From positions 1 through 14,938 of the forward strand of contig JAJRRZ010000199.1 in assembly GCA_024279045.1 (NCBI GenBank): a DNA stretch of 14,938 nt, given 5' to 3'. The notes under the pieces are model-generated. The model worked only from the letters and a program-made list of their open reading frames with translations, searched no databases and was not told the DNA's origin. Each line of letters opens with the position of its first letter. The first letter of the stretch is position 1. The DNA comes from Alphaproteobacteria bacterium. GTDB taxonomy: Bacteria; Pseudomonadota; Alphaproteobacteria; Rhizobiales; Aestuariivirgaceae. Of this stretch, positions 7,109-14,223 are shown one piece after another. The position numbers were made by a program, and so were the translations under genes.

Positions 7109-8221
7109 GTGCATTCCGCGCGTGCGGCCTTGCCGGTGCCGCCGGGCAGCCATGCCGGCACCTTGTCCAGCGGGCAAAGCGCCGTTGCCGAGCCGGTGCT
7201 GGTGAGCGCCTCCGCGAGCGGCTTGCGCATCTCCTTTCGCGACAGGCGTGGTGAGGAGATCTGGCCGTGGGAGGTGCTGGTGGCCGCCGGTCCGCTGCTG
7301 AAGGGCGAGCCGATATTGCTTGGCCATCGCGACCGCCCCGGTGCGCGGCTGTTTATCGCCGATGATGCCCTGCGCGAAGAGCTGCTGCGCCATGCCCCCA
7401 ATCTGCGCAAGGAATCGCGTGGCGGTGCGCGCATCTGGCCGATGTTGTTGCTGGCGGCGGGCATCCTCGGCGTTTTTGCATGGCTGCTTTATTCCAGCTT
7501 TTCCCCGGCGCGCATCATTGCCGACATGCTGCCACGCGAACTGCATGACAAGCTGGGGCTGGCGCTGACCACCAGCATGACCAATGGCCGCATATGCAAC
7601 GATCCGGATGGGCAGGCGGCATTGCAGACGATGCTGCTGAAACTCTCCGTCAGTCGCGACGAAATGCAACGCTACAACGTGGTGGCCGGGCGCATCGGCA
7701 TGATCAACGCGCTCACCGCGCCGGGCGGGCGCGTGTTGATGGGCGAGGAGCTGATCCGCTTTGCCCGTTCACCGGACGAGGTGGCGGGCGTGCTGGCCCA
7801 TGAACTGGGCCATGCCGATCATCGTGATCCGGAAGCGGCGCTGGTGCGCGTGGCCGGGTTGTCGCTGCTCGGCATGTTGATGTTTGGCGATGGCAATATC
7901 GGCAGTCTGGCGGTGTTGCTGACGGAAATGAGCTTCTCGCGCCAGGCGGAGCGCAAGGCTGATGAAGTTTCCATTGCCCGCATGCGCCGCGCCGGTGCGA
8001 ATCCGGCTGCGCTGGCCGATTTTTTCGAGCGGCTGATGAAGAAGCATGGCGGCAGTGGGGAAGGAGGGGTATCGGCGCTGTTTCAGACCCATCCGCCGAC
8101 GAAGGAGCGCATTGCCCGGCTGCGTGCGGCGGCATTGCCGAGCAGTCGCCCGATCCTCGACAATGCGCAGTGGCGGGCCTTGCGCAACATCTGCCGCTCT
8201 ACCGCACCGCTGACTGACTGA
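7109..8221 (+). CDS. Membrane-anchored M48 family metallopeptidase
   Basis: This is a zinc endopeptidase of the HtpX/Oma1/BepA class. The zinc site HELGH is at residues 231-235 (VLAHELGHADHRDPE), and the third ligand is probably E281 in AERKADE. One membrane segment lies at about 110-131 (IWPMLLLAAGILGVFAWLLY), preceded by a ~100-residue N-terminal domain of the kind seen in M48 proteins encoded beside YjgN. The C-terminal part has the common QTHPPTKERIARL motif. The start is uncertain: there is no in-frame ATG and no good ribosome-binding site. I use GTG 7109 (370 residues). GTG 7136 is an alternative, and TTG 7013 (with GGTGG nine bases upstream) would overlap the YjgN gene by 74 nt. Translation may be coupled to YjgN. 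Likely an envelope quality-control protease; the substrate is unknown. Confidence 0.87.
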   Translation: MHSARAALPVPPGSHAGTLSSGQSAVAEPVLVSASASGLRISFRDRRGEEIWPWEVLVAAGPLLKGEPILLGHRDRPGARLFIADDALREELLRHAPNLRKESRGGARIWPMLLLAAGILGVFAWLLYSSFSPARIIADMLPRELHDKLGLALTTSMTNGRICNDPDGQAALQTMLLKLSVSRDEMQRYNVVAGRIGMINALTAPGGRVLMGEELIRFARSPDEVAGVLAHELGHADHRDPEAALVRVAGLSLLGMLMFGDGNIGSLAVLLTEMSFSRQAERKADEVSIARMRRAGANPAALADFFERLMKKHGGSGEGGVSALFQTHPPTKERIARLRAAALPSSRPILDNAQWRALRNICRSTAPLTD

Positions 8222-8237
8222 TGCCGCACGCCGCTGC

Positions 8238-9524
8238 TCAGGCACACCGCCGCAGCACGGCAATGAAGAAACCGTCCGTGCCATGCCGGTGCGGGGCCAG
8301 TTGCAGGGCAGGGGTATCCGCCGGGGCGTCGGGCAGGGTGGACAAATGTCCGGCATGATCGCGCCAGACGCCCAGCGTGAAATCCTCGTGGCGTTGCATG
8401 AATGCCGTCACCTGATCCATGTTCTCCGGCGGCAGCACAGAGCAGGTTACATACACCAGCCGCCCACCGGGGCGCACGAATTGCGTCGCTTCGTTGAGCA
8501 ATTGCGCCTGGCTGCGCACATGGCGTTGCAGCGCCTGGGGCTTCAGCCGCCACTTGGCGTCCGGCCTGCGCCGCCAGGTGCCGGCGCCGCTGCAGGGCGC
8601 ATCCACCAGCACCAGGTCCATGCCTTCGCGCAGCGTCTGCAGGCTGTTCTTCTCGTGCGGCGGCACGATGTCGATGATATCCTCCGCTCCGGCGCGGCGC
8701 GCACGCTCCACCAGTGGCGAAAGGCGTGCCAGTTCCGCATCATGCGCGATAATGCGCCCCTTGCCTTTCATCATTGACGCCAGCGCCAGCGTCTTGCCAC
8801 CGCCACCGGCGCACAGGTCGAGTACCTGCTCGCCAGGCCGGGCATGGCAAAGCAGGGCGGAAACCTGCGAGCCTTCGTCCTGCACCTCGAAGTCGCCGCG
8901 CTGAAAGCCCAGTTCCGCCGTCAGATGCGGCAGGCGGCCACGCTCGTTCTCGCCAAAGCGCAGGCCCCAGGGTGAAAACGGCGTTTCTGCCGGGTGGTGC
9001 CGGGCCAGCTCGCGGGCCACGTCATCGCGGCTGGCGCGCAGGGTGTTTGCGCGAATGTCCAGCGGCGCGCGCCGCGCCAGCTCTTGTCCGGTGGCAACGG
9101 CCTCGCCGCCGAAGGCGGTGCTGAAGTGCTCGTGCAGCCATTCGGGATAATCCCCGCGCACCCAGGCCGGGGCATCATCCAGCCCGCGCGGTTTTTCAAG
9201 CCGCCGGCGTTCTTCCTTCGACAAGGTGCCGAAACCATGCCGGACGCGCCCCATGCGGTCGATCTCCCGCACCTCGTGCCCGGCAATGAAGCGCAGCCAG
9301 CCCAGCACCAGGGCGCGCGGCGTATCGCTGTCCATGCGCCAGCCCAGCGAGGAACGCTGGCGTAACACGTCCAGCACGATATTGCCGATGGCGGCCCGAT
9401 CACCGCTGCCGGCGAAGCGGTGCGTGCGGCCCCAGTCGCCCAGCGCCTGCAGGGCAGGGCGGTGATGGCGGAAGATGTCGTGCAGGATGTCGATGGCGGC
9501 AGCTGCCCGCGCGCCAGGTGTCAT
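8238..9524 (-). CDS. RsmB/NOP-family RNA m5C methyltransferase
   Basis: This enzyme transfers a methyl group from S-adenosylmethionine to C5 of a cytosine in RNA. The SAM site is VLDLCAGGGGKTLALA (234-249). The family's two conserved cysteines are present: VDAPCSGAGTWRRRP (308-321, C311) and YVTCSVLPPEN (358-368, C361, the nucleophile in this family). The N-terminal ~140 residues, with RAAIGNIVLDVLRQR at 43-57, resemble the NusB-like domain of RsmB, and the 428-residue length is close to E. coli RsmB (16S rRNA C967). Since alphaproteobacteria can carry paralogues, I give no symbol. The start is ATG 9524. The open frame continues 81 codons upstream only because it reads through the tRNA gene. 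No strong ribosome-binding site is visible. It converges on the M48 gene with a 16-nt gap. Confidence 0.9.
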   Translation of the reverse strand: MTPGARAAAAIDILHDIFRHHRPALQALGDWGRTHRFAGSGDRAAIGNIVLDVLRQRSSLGWRMDSDTPRALVLGWLRFIAGHEVREIDRMGRVRHGFGTLSKEERRRLEKPRGLDDAPAWVRGDYPEWLHEHFSTAFGGEAVATGQELARRAPLDIRANTLRASRDDVARELARHHPAETPFSPWGLRFGENERGRLPHLTAELGFQRGDFEVQDEGSQVSALLCHARPGEQVLDLCAGGGGKTLALASMMKGKGRIIAHDAELARLSPLVERARRAGAEDIIDIVPPHEKNSLQTLREGMDLVLVDAPCSGAGTWRRRPDAKWRLKPQALQRHVRSQAQLLNEATQFVRPGGRLVYVTCSVLPPENMDQVTAFMQRHEDFTLGVWRDHAGHLSTLPDAPADTPALQLAPHRHGTDGFFIAVLRRCA

Positions 9525-9624
9525 GGCGGTGTGTCCGTGTGATTGGTGGTTTTGGCAGGGTGTGGATAGCTCGCCTCGCGCCGCTGGAGAAGAGCCAATC
9601 CCGAAACGGCCAGGCGCTGCCGCG

Positions 9625-9631
9625 AAAAAAA
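9625..9631 (-). terminator. T-tract directly after tRNA-Gln
   Basis: On the minus strand seven T's follow the encoded CCA of the tRNA without a gap, and then CGCGG. This could end the tRNA transcript or mark the 3' trailer. No separate hairpin precedes it other than the tRNA acceptor and T arms, so the terminator call is tentative. Confidence 0.35.
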
Positions 9632-9705
9632 TGGCTGGGGACCCAGGATTCGAACCTGGACTTACGGAGTCAGAGTCCGCTGTCCTACCATTAGACGAGT
9701 CCCCA
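9632..9705 (-). tRNA. tRNA-Gln (anticodon CUG)
   Basis: The minus strand folds into a full cloverleaf. The acceptor stem is TGGGGAC with GTCCCCA (9705-9699 and 9642-9636), with the weak U1-A72 pair typical of glutamine tRNAs. The D arm is GTCT...GGAC. The anticodon arm is GCGGA-CTCTGAC-TCCGT, with anticodon CTG at 9673-9671 reading CAG. The T arm is CCAGG-TTCGAAT-CCTGG. The discriminator is G (9635) and CCA is encoded (9634-9632). Length is 71 nt plus CCA. It lies between the HerA-like gene and the RNA methyltransferase on the same strand. Confidence 0.95.
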
Positions 9706-9852
9706 GCACATGACGGTATGCTGTCCACTGCACATGGCATCCGAACGCATGGCGCTATTTGCACCATCGCGCGGTGTTTTTCAAGATACCCATTGGCATT
9801 TTCTGGTTCCAGGCCCTGACCTCAGGTGCAACAGGCAGCCACTCAAGAAATT

Positions 9853-12078
9853 TCAACCGTTGTTGCGGAAGCGGTTGAGCACTTCCTGCAGCGAGTTGCG
9901 CAGTGCCGCGCGCGGGTCCTCGGCGGAGGAACCACCGGCAGAAGAGGCGCCCGCAGGGGGGCTGCCGGCAGAGGCTTTGCCGGCGTGGCCCGATTCTGCC
10001 TCTTGTTGGCCGCAGGAAGCATGCATATCACTGGCCGGCGAGGGGGTTGCCACCCCTGGCGCCATGTGTTGCCGTGATTGAGCCATCCGTGGCCGAGAGT
10101 CGGGCTGCAAGTTCGTCTGCTGCTCCAGCGTTGGCTCCGACTCCGGCTCCAGCCCCGGGTCCTGCCGTGGCATATGTGCCTCCGTTTGCGCCACGGCGGG
10201 CTCCGTCTGCACCTGTTCCGCAGATTCTTCTGCCAGTTCTGTTGCAGGTTGTGCCTGCAGTGATGGATCATGCGGCGGGTTGTGGGGTGCTTCCGATGAC
10301 GGCACATCGGCGCTGGCTGGCATCTGTTCCATTTCTTCCAGGCCCGGCAAGTTGCAAGCGGCGGCATCGGCAGGAGTGCTGGGCTCAAGCTCCTGCAGTT
10401 CCTGATTGCGCCAGCGTTCCACCACCTCCCACAGGAAGCCGGAATCGTCGATGTCATGCTGCCAGCGCCTGGTGAAGGCGGCTGTGGTGGAGCGTGGCAG
10501 GTGCTCTGCCGGCAACAGGTCGATGCAGATGCGCGTCGGCAGCGAGACGCCCTCGCCGAAGGCCACAGCCTCGCCCACGCCCATGGTCGGCATGAAGTCC
10601 AGCAGTGAAGCCGCCGAATCGGAAATGCCGGCACGCAGGATTTCCTGGTCCTTCTCGTTGGTCAGGCGCAGCGAGAACACCGTGTTGCACTGCGACAGAA
10701 TGGTCGGATCCAGCTCCGACGGGCGCTGCGTGATGATGCATAGCGAAACGCCATACTTGCGCCCTTCCTTGGCAATGCGCGAAATGGCGCGCCGTGTCGG
10801 CTCGAAACCGGCATGGGGATCGTTGGGCACGTAGCGGTGCGCCTCCTCGCAGACGAAGGTGATGGGCACCTTGCCGCCGGAATAAAGAGCGAAGTCGAAG
10901 GCCAGGCGCGCCAGCACCGAGACCACCACGTTGATCACCTCCGATGGCAGTCCGCCCAGCTCCAGCACGGCGATGGGCTTGCCCAGCACCGGCACGCGGA
11001 ACAGCCGCGATATGACCTCCGCCATGCTGTCGTTCACCGTCAGGGAGCCGAACATGAAAGCATAGCGCGGGTCGCGGATGACCGATTCCAGCTTTGCCTT
11101 GATGCGCTTGTAGGGCGCCAGATTTCCCTTCAGATCCAGCTTGCCCAGATGATCGTCCAGAACGCTCAGCAGGTCGGAGGTGCGGTAGGGCAGGGGAGCA
11201 TCGACGCTGATGTTCTGTGCCTCCACGTGTTCACTTGCCTGCTTGCGCGCCAGCTTCGAGCGCCCGCCACCGATCTTGTAACGCGCGCGCGCCAGCGGGA
11301 TCAACTCGCGCAATACTTCCGTGTCGGTTTCGGCATGCGCGTGTTTGCCCACCAGGATTTCGCAGATCTCCTCGAAGTTGAGCAGCCAGAACGGCAGGTT
11401 CAGGTCTTCTGGCTTGATCACTTCCGCCATGTCGGAAAAGGCCGCGGCATATTCGCGATGCATGTCCAGCAGCAGGATATGGGCATTGGGGTTGCGTTCC
11501 AGGATGCGTCGCAGAATTAGTGCCACGGAGCAGGATTTGCCCGTGCCGGTGGTGCCGAGAATGGCAAAATGCTTGCCCAGCATCTCGTCCAGATCCACCA
11601 TTGCCGGAATGCTCTTGTCCTGATGGATCACGCCGATGCGAATACTGGAATCGCTCTCTTCATTGGCGGCGTAGGCCATGATCAATTCTTCGCGGCTGGC
11701 GCAGCGCACCGCATCGCCCAGGCCAGGGTAGTTGGAAACGCCACGGCGGAAGCTCTTCGGCGCGCCGTTCTCGTCGAGCGCGATCTCGCCGATGAACTCC
11801 ACCTCGACGATGCGCACCTCGCCCTTGAAATCGCCGGCATCCGGCACCGGCATCGACAGGCTGGAAACCAGCGCCAGGGAAATGGTATCTCCGCTGTCCA
11901 CCTTCAGCAGGGTGCCGATTTCCGGCGAAAACCCTTCCATCCCCCCCTTTCCGGGATTCAGCATGATCACTGCGCGTCCACCGGAAACAGCAACGATCCG
12001 CCCCACCTCTGCATGCGCCAAATCATGTTCTGCCGAGGCATCCGGAGCCGCCATGCAGGCAATGTCGTGTGCGTTCAT
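9853..12078 (-). CDS. HerA-like ATPase (HAS-barrel plus DUF87) with disordered tail
   Basis: The 741-residue protein starts with a HAS-barrel-like beta domain (about 20-125) and continues with a HerA/FtsK-type motor: Walker A LGTTGTGKS (174-182), Walker B ITFVCEEAHRYVP (406-418) and ITQRPSELDPTILSQCNT (449-466). Residues from about 560 to 720 form a low-complexity tail rich in Glu, Pro, Ala, Gln and Ser, ending in a short basic helix (RAALRNSLQEVLNRFR). HerA proteins are hexameric DNA translocases; in archaea they work with NurA in end resection. No NurA is adjacent. A closely similar DUF87 protein of unknown role is, as I recall, common in alphaproteobacteria. The start is ATG 12078: residues upstream are not family-like, and AAGGGGG and GAGGA precede it. 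It begins 64 nt after the histidine kinase stop and is probably co-transcribed with it. Confidence 0.87.
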   Translation of the reverse strand: MNAHDIACMAAPDASAEHDLAHAEVGRIVAVSGGRAVIMLNPGKGGMEGFSPEIGTLLKVDSGDTISLALVSSLSMPVPDAGDFKGEVRIVEVEFIGEIALDENGAPKSFRRGVSNYPGLGDAVRCASREELIMAYAANEESDSSIRIGVIHQDKSIPAMVDLDEMLGKHFAILGTTGTGKSCSVALILRRILERNPNAHILLLDMHREYAAAFSDMAEVIKPEDLNLPFWLLNFEEICEILVGKHAHAETDTEVLRELIPLARARYKIGGGRSKLARKQASEHVEAQNISVDAPLPYRTSDLLSVLDDHLGKLDLKGNLAPYKRIKAKLESVIRDPRYAFMFGSLTVNDSMAEVISRLFRVPVLGKPIAVLELGGLPSEVINVVVSVLARLAFDFALYSGGKVPITFVCEEAHRYVPNDPHAGFEPTRRAISRIAKEGRKYGVSLCIITQRPSELDPTILSQCNTVFSLRLTNEKDQEILRAGISDSAASLLDFMPTMGVGEAVAFGEGVSLPTRICIDLLPAEHLPRSTTAAFTRRWQHDIDDSGFLWEVVERWRNQELQELEPSTPADAAACNLPGLEEMEQMPASADVPSSEAPHNPPHDPSLQAQPATELAEESAEQVQTEPAVAQTEAHMPRQDPGLEPESEPTLEQQTNLQPDSRPRMAQSRQHMAPGVATPSPASDMHASCGQQEAESGHAGKASAGSPPAGASSAGGSSAEDPRAALRNSLQEVLNRFRNNG

Positions 12079-12142
12079 TTCCTCATCCCCCTTCCATGTG
12101 CAATTCCGGCGCAACCGCTTGATGACCGAGACTCTGGGCCGT

Positions 12143-12985
12143 TCATGTTTTCGGGCGCAGGGGCAGCAACACGCGTACCTGAGCACCCTTGCCGCGCTGA
12201 CTGGCGATATCCAGCGTGCCACCATGCATCTCGGCGATGGCTATGGATATTGGCAATCCCAGCCCGGTGCCTTCGTGTTTCTTGTTCATCTGGTCGTGTA
12301 TCTGTTCGAACGGCTCGCGCGCGCGGACAACCTCCTGCTCGCTCATGCCCTCGCCGGTATCCTTCACGACAATGCTCACCTGCCCCCTGTCTGGCAGAAA
12401 GGCTGTCTCTATGCGCACCTCGCCACCTTCAGGCGTGAACTTGACCGCGTTGGACAGCAGATTGAGCACGATCTGGCGCAACCTGGTCTCGTCGGCCTCG
12501 ATCTCCGGCAGGTCTCCGGCCAGATCGACAACCAGCCGCACGCCTTTCTCCTCCGCGCGTGGCCGCATCAGTTCCACACTGTGTTCCACCACCGGGTTGA
12601 CCCGCACCGGTGCAAACGACAGCTCCATGCGCCCGGCATGGATCTTGGAAATGTCCAGCACCTGGTTGATCAGCTCCAGCAAGTGCTTCGCCGCATCGTT
12701 GATGTAGCCGGCATATTCGCGCACCTGTTCCGGATTCTCCGCCGCTCGGGTCTTCAGCATATCGGAAAAGCCGATGATGGCATTCAGCGGTGTGCGCAAT
12801 TCGTGGCTCATGCTGGCCACGAACTCCGTTCGCGCCTTCAGCGACATCTCCGCCTCCAGCCGTGCAGCCTTCAGCGCCAGCATGGCCTTGCGGCGCATCA
12901 TGGCCATGCCCAGATTTTCCGTGTATTCGGAAAGCAGCGAGCTGTTCTGGCTGTCGCAATCCCTGGCCAGCGAAAAATAGCGCAT
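12143..12985 (-). CDS. Short soluble histidine kinase without a sensor domain
   Basis: This protein should autophosphorylate on histidine and pass the phosphate to a response regulator. The 280 residues have no membrane segment. A helical N-terminus of about 50 residues leads into a HisKA dimerisation domain with the H-box SMSHELRTPLNAIIGFSDML (58-77, H61). The HATPase domain follows: N-box LLSNAVKFTPEG (176-187), G1 DTGEGM (209-214) and G2 GTGLGL (239-244). All catalytic boxes are intact. The H-box resembles the DivJ/PleC/PdhS group of alphaproteobacteria, so a single-domain regulator such as DivK is a possible partner; this is inference. No response regulator gene is adjacent. The start is ATG 12985. 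The frame is open 47 codons further, but those residues are Arg/Cys/Pro-rich and not domain-like. It probably heads a unit with the HerA-like gene. Confidence 0.88.
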   Translation of the reverse strand: MRYFSLARDCDSQNSSLLSEYTENLGMAMMRRKAMLALKAARLEAEMSLKARTEFVASMSHELRTPLNAIIGFSDMLKTRAAENPEQVREYAGYINDAAKHLLELINQVLDISKIHAGRMELSFAPVRVNPVVEHSVELMRPRAEEKGVRLVVDLAGDLPEIEADETRLRQIVLNLLSNAVKFTPEGGEVRIETAFLPDRGQVSIVVKDTGEGMSEQEVVRAREPFEQIHDQMNKKHEGTGLGLPISIAIAEMHGGTLDIASQRGKGAQVRVLLPLRPKT

Positions 12986-13149
12986 GGCTTGTCTACCTGT
13001 TGCGTTAGGATGTGGGGGAATGCGGCATGATTCATCCCCCGCCTTGGGTTGCAGGCTACCGCCTGTTGGTGAACAGCCTCTTAACCGGCCCGTTGCCAGT
13101 TGTTTCCGGCATCGGGCGCGGTGCATGGACTGCGTAATGGCAAGAGAGA
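12986..13149. promoter_or_regulatory. Divergent region, histidine kinase and Ppx/GppA
   Basis: This 164-nt gap between divergent genes must hold promoters for both. It has two inverted repeats. GGGGGA-a-TG (13014-13022) pairs with CATCCCCC (13033-13040) with one bulged base, and CAGGC (13052-13056) pairs with GCCTG (13061-13065) around TACC. Both lie 30 to 80 nt before the kinase start and could be an operator or leader structure. No clear -35/-10 pair was recognised on either strand. Confidence 0.45.
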
Positions 13150-14223
13150 ATGTCGAGACGCGAACAGCAAGACAGGGTGCGCCCCGCCCACGACAGCGCG
13201 GAACGCCGCCAGCGTAACGTGCGCCGCTTGCTGCGGCTGCGCGAACAGGGCGGGCCGTTTTACGGAGCGCTGGACCTGGGCACCAACAATTGCCGGCTGC
13301 TCATTGCCCGGCCCCGCCAGGAAGGGGGCTTCCATGTAGTGGATGCCTTCTCGCGCATCGTGCGCTTGGGCGAGGGTGTCAGCCGCCACGGGCGGCTCTC
13401 CGATGCCGCTTGCGCGCGCACGCTGGAGGCCTTGCGCATCTGCGCCAACAAGCTGCGTTTCTGGAACGTGCGCCGCATGCGGCTGATCGCCACGCAGGCC
13501 TGCCGCCGCGCCGCCAACGGAGAGGCTTTCCTGAATCAGGTGCGAAAGGAGCTGGGGCTGCAGCTGGAGATCATCGATGCCCAGACCGAGGCACAACTGG
13601 CGGTAACCGGCGCCTGCCCGCTCATCGCACCGGATGCACGCCATGTGCTCGTATTCGACATCGGCGGTGGCTCCACCGAATTGCTGTGGGTGGAGAGCGA
13701 CACAGGCACGCGCCGTGTGCGGGACTGGATCTCCCTGCCAGAGGGCGTGGTTACCCTCTCGGAGCGTTTCGGCGGCGATATCATCTCCGAACAGGACTAC
13801 GAGGCCATGCGCGCGCATGTGCGCCCCGTGCTGCGCGACTTTGCCAAGCGGCTGCATGCCGCAGGTCTGCCAGCCATGCCGTGCCACCTGTTGGGCACCT
13901 CCGGCACCGTTACCACCATCACCGGCGTCGCTCTGGGCCTGCAACGCTACGATCGGGCGCGGGTGGACGGCTGCTGGCTGGAGCCGGAGCAGGCCCGCGA
14001 TATATCCAGCGCCTTGCGTGGCATGAGCCTGGCCGAGCGCCGCCGCCAGGGCTGTATCGGGGCGGAGCGCGCCGACCTTGTGGTTGCCGGTTGCGCCATT
14101 CTGGAGGAAATCCTTGCCACCTGGCCGGCGCCGCGCATACGTGTCGCTGACCGGGGCCTGCGCGAGGGCATTCTCACCCAGCTCATGGAGGAGGACGGCC
14201 ATGGCAGGCCCGCGCAGACCTGA
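13150..14223 (+). CDS. Ppx/GppA family phosphatase
   Basis: The family removes terminal phosphate from polyphosphate (exopolyphosphatase) or converts pppGpp to ppGpp, using an actin-like ATPase fold. The motifs are in order: LDLGTNNCRLL (41-51), a likely catalytic-region glutamate in DAQTEAQLA (143-151), VFDIGGGSTELLW (168-180), HLLGTSGTVTT (246-256), GAERADLVVAG (304-314) and RVADRGLREGIL (331-342). At 357 residues it is the short form: it lacks the extra C-terminal HD-like domain of the ~500-residue E. coli Ppx and GppA. Which substrate it prefers cannot be told from sequence. The start is ATG 13150 with a weak AAGAGAGA before it; about 37 basic residues precede the conserved core. The gene overlaps the following rlmE by 23 nt, so the two are almost certainly co-transcribed and probably translationally coupled. 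Confidence 0.92.
   Translation: MSRREQQDRVRPAHDSAERRQRNVRRLLRLREQGGPFYGALDLGTNNCRLLIARPRQEGGFHVVDAFSRIVRLGEGVSRHGRLSDAACARTLEALRICANKLRFWNVRRMRLIATQACRRAANGEAFLNQVRKELGLQLEIIDAQTEAQLAVTGACPLIAPDARHVLVFDIGGGSTELLWVESDTGTRRVRDWISLPEGVVTLSERFGGDIISEQDYEAMRAHVRPVLRDFAKRLHAAGLPAMPCHLLGTSGTVTTITGVALGLQRYDRARVDGCWLEPEQARDISSALRGMSLAERRRQGCIGAERADLVVAGCAILEEILATWPAPRIRVADRGLREGILTQLMEEDGHGRPAQT

Noticed and set aside
7087..7140. Frameshift joining or separating YjgN and M48
   Set aside because: YjgN ends with its normal family C-terminus, and the M48 domain is intact in its own frame. Only the start codon is unclear.
6100..7464. Long open frame antisense to the YjgN and M48 genes
   Set aside because: The translation is low-complexity and rich in Gln, Arg, Ala and Pro with no recognisable domain. 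Both plus-strand genes show clear family motifs.
9632..9705. tRNA-Gln as an integration site for a mobile element
   Set aside because: No integrase, no repeat of the tRNA 3' end elsewhere in the window that I could see, and flanking genes that look like normal chromosomal genes.
9853..12078. HerA-like ATPase as part of a phage-defence system
   Set aside because: None of the usual partners (NurA, SIR2, a nuclease or DUF4297-type gene) is adjacent, and the protein resembles a widely conserved alphaproteobacterial form.
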